Positions 56,159 through 64,000 of a stretch of 64,000 nt of DNA are shown here, piece after piece. The stretch spans positions 3,534,001-3,598,000 of the forward strand of contig JAHWDD010000007.1 in assembly GCA_023897205.1 (NCBI GenBank), read 5' to 3'. The translations under genes and the position numbers were made by a program. Below the pieces are notes generated by a model, which saw nothing but the letters and a program-made list of their open reading frames with translations, was not told where the DNA came from and made no database searches. The stretch is from Exophiala sp. HKRS030. Lineage: Eukaryota > Ascomycota > Eurotiomycetes > Chaetothyriales > Herpotrichiellaceae. The number at the start of each line of letters is the position of its first letter. Position 1 is the first letter of the stretch.

Positions 56159-59100
56159 AATGAGTGACAGTGAAAAGGAGTGACGAGACGAAGGGCTAGC
56201 CTTCGCCAGTTATGCAAAAGGAGCGACAAAGAAACAAAGAAGGAGAGGCATGCACGACGAGGTGAAGCTGGCGGCGGCGGCGAGGGCGCCTGGGGGTTTA
56301 TCAATAAAGCATGTATGAAGGGAAAAGGGAGGCGGAGGAGTGTGCTGGGTTGTCCGCCATGGTTGTTAAGAAGCAGGGGCAAGGAACGTGGCTGACAGCA
56401 GGCCTACCTGTAGGGGAGTAGATCAAAAGCCCTGGCCTTGGAAGGATTGGAGCCTTGGACTCGGGAAGGCCCTTAGTACAGTCGGGCACGTCGGGACGCC
56501 GTAAGCAGAGTTTGTGATGGGCAGCGGCGTTCTTTGTTGACAGGGCAGACGCGGTCAACTTGTGCGTAGTGTGGTAGTGTGGCCGTGGTCACTGGTCACC
56601 GTTGAGCTGTGAATTGATTCTGGCGAGTGAAAGTCGATGATGGATTAACATTTCAACCGTTTGCGAGCAAGCGGCAGGGGATCCCTTTGTTTCAGACTGA
56701 TGGTCACGGACTCGCGTTCCTTTGAAGCATGAAGGATGACGGCTTTGTGGGCTCGTTGAGACGTCGGATTCGGACCCATAGAAATGAAAATGAAAATGAA
56801 GATGTGGAATGTGGAATGGGTTTGTGCGATGAGAGGCTTGGGAGGGAGGGAGATGCACGGCGAGGATTCGAGGAAAGAGCTCCAGCCAGCACCAGCAGCC
56901 TTGCACAGTCGCACCTGCTTCTGCAGTCTGCAGGTGCTTTTACGAAGAACTTCACCAACTCTGCCTTGTTTGGCCTAGCGCAGGAATTAAGCATTGCCGC
57001 TTAACCCAAAACAGAGAATTTTCATCATACTTGGACAGCCCTTAGGCGAATGGTGTGGTTTCAGATAAGCGGAAGGGACCAAAGAGGGGCATCTTGGGGG
57101 CCCCTTCACGCCTTTTGGCCCTTTCTTCACCCAATCATGAAACGCGCTACCTTTTTAAGCTCATCAAATCTTCCGAATGCCACTTTCAGGGCAACGGAAG
57201 GTGCTGGTGCAGATGCAGGTACAATCATTAAATGTGGAAAGAGCGGAATGAGCCTCCAACTCATCAACGCCTTTGATGGACTGATGGTTAGTCTGTACAC
57301 TGATACCCTGATCAGTGATATCTAAGAGTACCAGGACCTTGTGCAACCAATGCTGACGCCGACGCCGACGTGTCCAATCCTCAATCCTCCATCCTGCATT
57401 CTGAACGCCCTCGAGGTTTGACGCCGACTCGAGGGTGTATTATTCAGACCAGCCAAGAACCCGTTATCATGCCCTCTTTTCCACCCCTTTGTCGCCGAGC
57501 CTTAGCATTTGGCTGCTAGTTGATCTTGGCTCGATATCTCACCTCTGGGCGAGTCCTCTTATTAGGCCTTCGGTGCGTCAAGTTCTTGGTAAACAGAAGT
57601 CCTGTTCGCATGGGATAGAAGTCGGGCCTTGACAAGTTCCGATCCCCCAAATTGCGTGCGAAAAATGGCACCAACGGAACTGCCGACCACTTCAACCCCT
57701 CCCAAGGTCCACGACTGGTAGTCTGGTACTACTCCAGAATTGACCCCCATGCTCTGTATGGAGTAGTGCAACCACTCGCCGAGAATGCTAAAGTCTTCGG
57801 TAGTCCATAGGCCAGTATGAGCTCATCAAACTCAATCTGGGGAGGATGACAACCAAATCTTAACTCGCGAGGGACGACCCATGAATACGAATCCAAATTG
57901 ACTGATCCACCCACGCCCGACCCAAATCCCATCTCTGCATGGCTGGCTGGTGGGCAAAGAAAGGTTCAAGCTAATGATTAAGTTAGTGCGTTGCAACTTT
58001 CTAGACTCTCGGTCGTCACCAGGCAATTTGCCGATAGGCTCGCCCATCACCGTCAGCCTTGTCCAAAACTGTCCGTGTGCGGAAACAGCTTGCGGGTGGT
58101 GTCGTTTTGAGGTCAATGTCCTCACGGCAAGCAGAACGAAACCCTCGGCCTGCGCCTTGTATTGCACGGACCATTTTTTGTTGCGACTTCATCCACCAGA
58201 GATATCGCATACTATATATCAACTTCACACTATAGATGACAGTTTTGGCACGATCCTCGCCCCCCTGACATCCAGTTCCTCGTTCGTAAAACCAACCGGC
58301 GCTGACTCGGTTGATGGAAGTTCTTAACCAGTAGAGTCCACCCTCGAGCAGAATCGGCGTCACAGCTTCTTGATTCTAAGTTATAATCGATGGTAGGCTG
58401 GCTGATACAAAGTTTTCTATTATTACTTTTGACTACATCACGACTCATAGCATAGAGGCAAAGGAATGACGCAGGAAAATGAACGCCTTTCAAAATCCCA
58501 ATTTTCATTAGTACTGTGTCTAGGTTTGTGTGACTGCCCATCAAACTGTCCAGATTTCTTGGAGTCAAATAGTGCAACGCCACTCTTTGAAGGTAACCAT
58601 CTTCGTTGAAAGCGCACCGAAGTTGAGCCTTTCAACATAAAGACACTCTGGTAACTTGTTGATATTTTGATTCTTTCAAACTTGTGGCTCTGTGAGCATG
58701 GTAGACATTCTGTATGTCCTGTGAGTGTGAAGTTTGCGACATAAAATATGCAACAATTCATTGGAGCTCAACTCATATGGATAGACCATTGGTGTATTCG
58801 GCGTCATGATTCAAGTTCATGAACCCCTTGCTATCCCTGATCATTCAAGTACGGATATTGTGAAAGGAAATGCCAGTCTTTCTACGAGCTTGTCAAAATG
58901 TCTTCTGAAACGTTGACTACTGAGCTATCGAAGGCCAAGACTGACAACTCTGCCCGTCAACGTCTTGAATGCGACACGAAAGATGGCTACAGTGCCTTCG
59001 TCAATCAGTCCACTTTACTAGAATTGACACTCGTATATGTCCAAAGAGTGATTTTGCTTGTGGAATCGAGTGCAGCTCCGTTCCAAATTCATTGATCTGG

Positions 59101-59567
59101 CATCTAGGCCTGCTCGAGTGCAAGGTTGACAAATCGCTACCTTTTATGCGTGGAAGATTCAAGGGATTGTCTCAGGCCAAGAATTCGTGTATCAAGTATT
59201 GGTCGCAGAGGAAGCGAAGTCTTCATTGCCAGGTATGATAGCTCCCTCGTGCTCCCTCCTAACCATCTGATCGCAATACACAAAGTAAAGATCCGCCGTA
59301 GTCAGAGTGGGCGGAAGGAGAAGTGCCCACGAGTGCCTCAGGAACGAAAATACGGAGAGACACAATTCATGCGATACGCATTTCACACGCAGATTTCCTT
59401 CACCTGATCCATTCCGAGTTTAATCTTCTCATAAACACCCACAATCCGCAAGAAATGTACGCGAAACCTCAAGAACCGTAGGCCGGCTGGTGGCTAACAC
59501 GCCAAAATATTGAACACCATTTTGGGTGAGCCTCAGAGGTCCAGCTCGATTGACGAGGCAGCAGAGA
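56159..59567. other. Intergenic, 3.4 kb
   Basis: No gene recognised. The left end is the promoter of the secreted protein gene. Several overlapping frames at 56589-57004 come from one purine-rich patch and have no motif. Frames at 57832-59407 are short and unsupported. I saw no mobile-element domains or RNA genes. Confidence 0.4.
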
Positions 59568-61207
59568 ATGGCCGACCTATCACCAGCCTCGATCCTCATC
59601 CAGCTAATACAAGACTACCACTCACTCAACTCGCACGGCATATGTAGGTATGCATATCCTTCGTCCGTCGAGTTCAGCAAGCAAGTCCACCGTGGTCGGC
59701 CATGTGTCTACCGTGTCAAACAACGTGGATCCAGCCGCGGCAGCAGTAGCAGCAGTCAGAAGGACTCAAATCCATCAAAGTCGTTGTCGTCCTCAGATGC
59801 AGAGACAGAAAGACGGTCGATAGCGGCATCGCCGGCGTTCTCGTGGACGACTCGCTCGCTGTCCGAGAAGGTCGATGGAGAAGTCGAGGTCGCAGTGACT
59901 CCTGATGGGCGGGCGGACTCGTTGTATTTGATTCGGAAATCCAGGGATGGAACTGGCTATGACTTTCGGCGGGCTGATGAGTGGCATGAGGACGAGGACG
60001 AGGACGAGGACGATGGTGAGGACAAGGATGAAGGCCGAGATCGAGATCGAGATCGAGATCGAGATCGAGAACACGATCAAAACGGCAAGGATAGCTCTGT
60101 GCACGGCTACCACACCCTACCATATCACGCCTCCTCGTCTTCGATGCACACCGATCGAAGAGAAGAGGAAGTCTTCTTACAACCAGCAAGCACCCAGATG
60201 AGCATCTCCGACCTCCTTTCCCATGTCACACCAGCACTTACCAACCCCGACGCGCCTGAGCACCTCCCATCCTCCTCACCACCACCAACCCTCAACAACT
60301 CCTCCTCCTATCCCCCCAACACCACCACCACCGTCACCATTCCATCTACTACCTGCAATCGCAAAACAGCAACCTGACCACTCCACCGCTGTCATCCCTG
60401 TACGCGGCGATCCCGTCGACGATCCCATTCGCAAGACCAGTGCTCGGCGAGCCCGACGCCGTGAACATCTGGATCGGCGACGACCGGTCCGTCACCACGA
60501 CGCACCGCGACCCGTATGAGAACCTGTATCTGGTTGTCAGTGGGAAGAAGACGTTTACGCTGTGGCCGCCTGTGGAGGAGCTGTGTCTGGCTGCCAGGTT
60601 GGTTAGGACGGGGCGGTTTGTGTTTGATGCGACGAAGGGAGCAGGAGCAGGAGCAGGAGATGGTGGTGGTGGTGGTACTGCTGGTACTGGTGGTACTGGT
60701 GGTACCGGTGGGGATAGCAGTGTCGAGTTTCAAGTGCGCCTTGACGGCGACGATGACGATGACGATGACGATGATGGTAATAAACAACTGGGCGAAGGTG
60801 TTAGCGAACACAACCCCATCAGCCCATCATCGCACGACTCATCCGCTGAACCACGACCGAGATCACCTTCTGACTCGTCTTCACATGAGGCTGTTGACGC
60901 GCGCATCCCCTGGATCCCCATCGACCCGCTGCTGCCACGGTCGCATCTCAACCACATGTACCCGCACTACCGACATGCGCGGCCGGAGACGGTGACGGTC
61001 GAGGCCGGCGAGATGCTGTATCTGCCTGCAGGCTGGTTTCACCATGTGCGGCAGGAGTGTGGGGTGTGGCATGATGGGAGTCCTGCGCCGTGTGTCGCGG
61101 TCAATTACTGGTTTGATATGGAGTATGAAGGTGAGAGGTATGCTTTTCATCAGCTCGTTACGAGGCTGGTGGAACAGGTAAGGCAGGCCGAGGAGGCGAA
61201 TCAATAG
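59568..61207 (+). CDS. JMJD7-type JmjC oxygenase, with an apparent one-base frame break
   Basis: A 2-oxoglutarate/Fe(II) oxygenase; animal JMJD7 hydroxylates lysine in DRG GTPases. The start is ATG 59568 (MADLSPASILIQLIQDYHSL). Conserved blocks are VEFSKQVHRGRPCVYRV, WTTRSLSEKVDGEVEVAVTP and DGRADS. Then come low-complexity acidic and Arg-Asp repeats and VFLQPASTQMSISDLLSHV. The conserved IYYLQSQNSNL block near 60344 lies one base out, so one base appears missing between a C6 run (60312-60317) and 60343. Downstream, in the new frame, are DAVNIWIGDDRSVTTTHRDP (His and Asp iron ligands), YLVVSGKKTFTLWPP and LYLPAGWFHHVRQ (third iron ligand). Residue composition also includes a Gly/Ala/Thr-rich and poly-Asp insert between 60640 and 60780. 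All three iron ligands are present, so the protein should be active once the frame is restored. Confidence 0.82.
59989..60068 (+). repeat. In-gene microsatellites (GAGGAC)n and (GAGATC)n
   Basis: GAGGAC units (59989-60012) encode Glu-Asp repeats, and GAGATC units (60037-60068) encode Arg-Asp repeats, inside the JMJD7-type gene. A further GATGAC run (60748-60775) encodes poly-Asp. These tracts are probably length-variable. Confidence 0.85.
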
Positions 61208-61499
61208 GATTGGGGGAACACTGATATCTGCAGGATCTTGGTCAAGGTTGAATAGTGTCAATGCAAAAGAAGAGCTCAATAAAGAGTCAAGAATGGTCAT
61301 GATTTGTATTCAAGATTTTGTCTAATTCTAGTACTCATCGTGAAAACCGTAGAATGTTGTCGTGGGAGTGTCGGACGTAAGGATCGTTTCAGCATGCCAG
61401 CTTCAGAGTCTCATGATATTCAAGTATCATTGGGCGCACCGTCTGGACACAATGGCCTCCATTGCCAGAAGTCCATTATGGTCATAAAAAGTCAAAGGT
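61208..61499. other. Short convergent 3' spacer
   Basis: 292 bp between the stops of the JMJD7-type gene (+) and the HAD phosphatase gene (-). It holds both 3' UTRs; AATAAA at 61278-61283 on the plus strand is a plausible polyadenylation signal for the JMJD7-type gene. Confidence 0.5.
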
Positions 61500-62410
61500 C
61501 TAAGATCGGGCTTCGATCTTCTTCAACAATTCTGGGAACTCCTTCCAGTCGTACATGATCTCATCGGCATTGCATTGTTCCTTGAGGATCTTGGCCATCT
61601 GTTCCATTTTCTCCTTGCCTTCTTCAATGCCATAGACACCAACGTAACCGATCAAGGGGATACCAGCTCTCATGGCGGCAGTGGCTCCACTCTTGCTATC
61701 CTCGACGGTGACAGCCTCGGAGGGCTTGATACCGAGCTGTTCACATGCGTAGAGATAGATCTTGGGGTCAGGTTTGGAGGAAGGAGGGTTGAGGGAGGTG
61801 GCGGCAGAGTAGACATGCTCGTTGGGGAAATAGTGATCGATCTTGGTCTTGACGAGAGAAGCAACAACACGAGGCTTTGCTGAGGTGGAGACAACGCTCA
61901 TGGGGTAACCTTGCTGTTTGAGGCTCTCGAGTTGCTCTGGGACACCGGGGCAAGGGGTGGCCTTCTCAGAAAGCTTTTGAGTGACACGGCCGAGTTCTTG
62001 AGCGACATAGTCCTCGAGTTCTTCAGGTGTGAGAGTGAAGGGGTGCTTCTTTTGCAGGCCGACTAGCATTCCACGGAAGTTCTGGCCGACAAAGTCTTCA
62101 AGGAGACTGTCGACAGTGTATCGATCTTCAAGGCCATGTTTCTCGAGGATCTCGTTGGTGAGGTCGGCGCAAGCCTCGAAAGCAAGACGCTCGGAGAGAA
62201 CGAGGGTGTTGTCGCAGTCGAGAAGAATGTACTTGACCTGTAATTGAGGAAGGAGTTAGTGACGGATCTTTGGCGAAACGGGACAGGAAGGAGCGGTCAA
62301 GAGGACGGAAGGAAGGAACGAGATGTGCGAGGAAGGAGCGACTGGCATGGGTTGGAGGGGCAGAGGGCAGACCGTCGGCGGGTAAGATGGCCAGGACTCA
62401 CTTTAGGCAT
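61500..62410 (-). CDS. HAD-superfamily phosphatase (phosphoglycolate/beta-phosphoglucomutase-like)
   Basis: Exon 1 encodes only Met-Pro-Lys (62410-62402). A 164-bp intron (62238-62401, GTGAGT...TTACAG) joins it in frame to 62237-61500, giving 248 residues. The HAD motifs are all present: motif I LLDCDNTLVLSE (nucleophile Asp and acid/base Asp), motif II VVSTS, motif III Lys in SSKPDPKIY, and motif IV VEDSKSG. The helical cap (FEACADLTNEILEKHG) sits right after motif I, as in type I cap enzymes such as phosphoglycolate or sugar-phosphate phosphatases. The substrate cannot be told from sequence. The tiny first exon was chosen because without it the frame has no Met before motif I and the splice sites are strong. 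Confidence 0.88.
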
Positions 62411-63843
62411 GATGATAGATTGATGAGATGATGCAAGTCTAGAAAATGTCTTTTGGAAGAGAAGTTGAGAAGAAGAGATATGAAGGAAAGATTGTTTATG
62501 AGAGCAAGAAAGAGACAACACAGCCAGAGGTTGTCTTTTTGTGTTGAACCAGTTGTGGGGGAAAGATAAAAAGCATGAGATGAACAACAAACTAGTTTTA
62601 GCAGGAGTGGGCGAGGAATGACGATGAATGAGGGGAGCCAGAGGAAGCGGCAGGGAGCTTTAGAGCCTAATTTAGTTAGAAGGGGCACTAAGGGGTCAGT
62701 GAATGGAGGCCGAGGGGCCTTCCTTAGCCTGTGAGCGGACGCCACGGGGGATCCCCGGGCAGTGACGGGCAGATCCTTTGGCCCTAAGCTTGTGAAGTCC
62801 GTAGGTGACTAGTTATGAAAGTACATCCCCAAGGTACCTTAAGTGACTAACTAGTCACCTAGTAGTGAATACTCCAGAGGCAGCATCACTATTCTCGTCC
62901 TACGTCATCACCTGACCAACTATAGCTCCCAAGCAAAGCACCTTCAGCAGGTACTGTACCTGTCCAAACACTAAAGTACTTAGCAGTGACTTTATTTCCA
63001 GCTTCAGGAGACGCAGCACAGAGGTACAGATATGTACACATGATGTGATAGAAGGTAGCGTAAGGCGATGGTGCAGGTACATCTCTCCCGCCCTTTGGTC
63101 AACAAAAGCAAGAGGGAATCCCACCCCCCCAAAGCTCCCATCGCACCTTCCCATCATCATTCGACTTCCACCCACGTGAGGAATAATGGCGATAAAGGCG
63201 GTCAGCGACAATCTTCAATTTCTTTACGCCACGCCGTCGTCGCCTTCAATCCGCTCGACACCGTCATGAAACCATCTTATACTCCATATCTCTGAAACTT
63301 CTGCCACCAGACTTCTGCCCCACTCTTCACATGTCCGGACTCTGTTACAACCGACGGTCAATTCGAGACGCCAAGTGGAGAGGACTCCGAGTGACTTGAT
63401 ATAGCGTCGCCGTTTTCCTTCTTCGAGGCGACACCAAGCTTCGGTTGTCATTGTCCATGTCTATGCTTAAGGTACTCTCGAAAGTCCTCTGCAGGAGTCG
63501 GTCCTGAAGAGGTAAAAAAATGATCATGTGGCATCAGCCCACACGCTGACCGCCTCTCTGCCCAACCACTTTGTTTACTGTCTTATATGCATGTCCAGAG
63601 TCCAAACGGTCCGCTTTCTTGTCTAAGACAAAATCTTTTCTGTTGGTCATGCCCATGGCCATCCTGCTATGCGAGACCATACCTCTCGGATATGCATGCT
63701 TTGGTTTCCCATATGGCACTAGTCAGTACCTGCTCAAGCTCTCAACATGGCACACGGAACTACCTTCGACTGGTTACCAGCCATCACGTTCCTGCAGCAA
63801 ACATGCGCTTACTCATTCTAGTTCAGTCTAGAACCAGACATGA
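62411..63843. other. Intergenic, 1.4 kb
   Basis: Promoter side of the HAD gene and 3' side of the gene at the right edge. Short frames on both strands have no motif. A short TAGTCACCTAGTAGTGA-type patch lies near 62850. Nothing else recognised. Confidence 0.45.
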
Positions 63844-64000
63844 TCAATAGCCCCTTCGCATGCTTCGTCCACCACCGCCACCTCGATATCCGCCGGATTC
63901 AGGTAGCCTCTCCCTCGTCTCCATTCACCGCTTGGTATAGTGCCACCAGCTCCCAATTCACCACCTCGAGTTCCCGTTCCGTTGAACGTGCCTCGGCCGC
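63844..64000 (-). CDS. Possible 3' end of a Gly/Arg-rich protein (runs off the right edge)
   Basis: Reading leftward from the edge, one frame gives a Gly/Arg/Thr-rich stretch (RGTFNGTGTRGG, SGEWRRGRG). Near 63900-63910 it must shift by one base to enter a frame ending ESGGYRGGGGGRSMRRGY and a stop at 63846-63844. RGG-type tails of this kind are common in RNA-binding proteins. Only about 50 codons are visible and the join requires a missing base, so this is tentative. No family can be named. Confidence 0.35.

Noticed and set aside
1..64000. A secondary-metabolite cluster, virus-derived locus or bacterial-type defence system
   Set aside because: No polyketide synthase, NRPS, terpene synthase, P450, viral or CRISPR/Cas-type genes were found; the two regulators do not sit among biosynthetic enzymes.

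Overview
The window is nuclear DNA of a filamentous ascomycete (Pezizomycotina). The evidence is: introns of about 50-90 bp with GTAAGT/GTGAGT donors and CTRAC-type branch sites; a HET-NACHT-ankyrin gene; DUF3433, RTA1, Zn2Cys6 and Sfp1-type genes; and long CT-rich leaders. I cannot fix the order or genus from sequence alone. No rRNA gene, confident tRNA gene, CRISPR array, intact transposon or virus was seen.

Layout. 1-8.2 kb is accessory in character: the 5' part of a DUF3433 membrane protein (-), a fungal NLR-like HET-NACHT-ankyrin gene (-) with an apparent one-base frame break, and a small four-helix membrane protein (+). 8.2-15 kb is a gene desert with simple repeats, a hairpin, a possible tRNA-related SINE relic and many copies of a 9-mer, TACGGAGTA. 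15-42 kb is mostly conserved housekeeping: an Sfp1-type C2H2 regulator, a NIPA-type Mg transporter, choline kinase, the GPI-inositol acyltransferase Gwt1, an RTA1 protein tail-to-tail with a Zn2Cys6 regulator, an ARFRP1/Arl3-type GTPase, the recombination mediator Sfr1, the INO80 subunit Ies4 and the GID-complex scaffold Vid30/RanBP9. 43.8-56.2 kb is again more accessory: a Ser/Thr-rich secreted wall protein, a regulator-like protein lacking a zinc cluster, a small nitroreductase and a secreted DUF4185-like protein. 59.5-64 kb holds a JMJD7-type JmjC protein, a HAD phosphatase and the 3' end of a possible Gly/Arg-rich protein.

How the genes relate. There is no obvious biosynthetic cluster. 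Several neighbours share membrane and wall biology (choline kinase, Gwt1, RTA1, Arl3-type GTPase, two secreted Ser/Thr-rich proteins), but nothing in the sequence shows co-regulation beyond adjacency.

The most important technical point is that every gene whose frame breaks (HET-NACHT-ANK, Sfp1, choline kinase, JMJD7, and perhaps the gene at the right edge) is short by one base per break, most often beside a homopolymer. This looks like systematic homopolymer under-calling in the assembly rather than gene decay. The most unexplained biological signal is TACGGAGTA: about 18 exact copies, against roughly 0.5 expected, nearly all intergenic.
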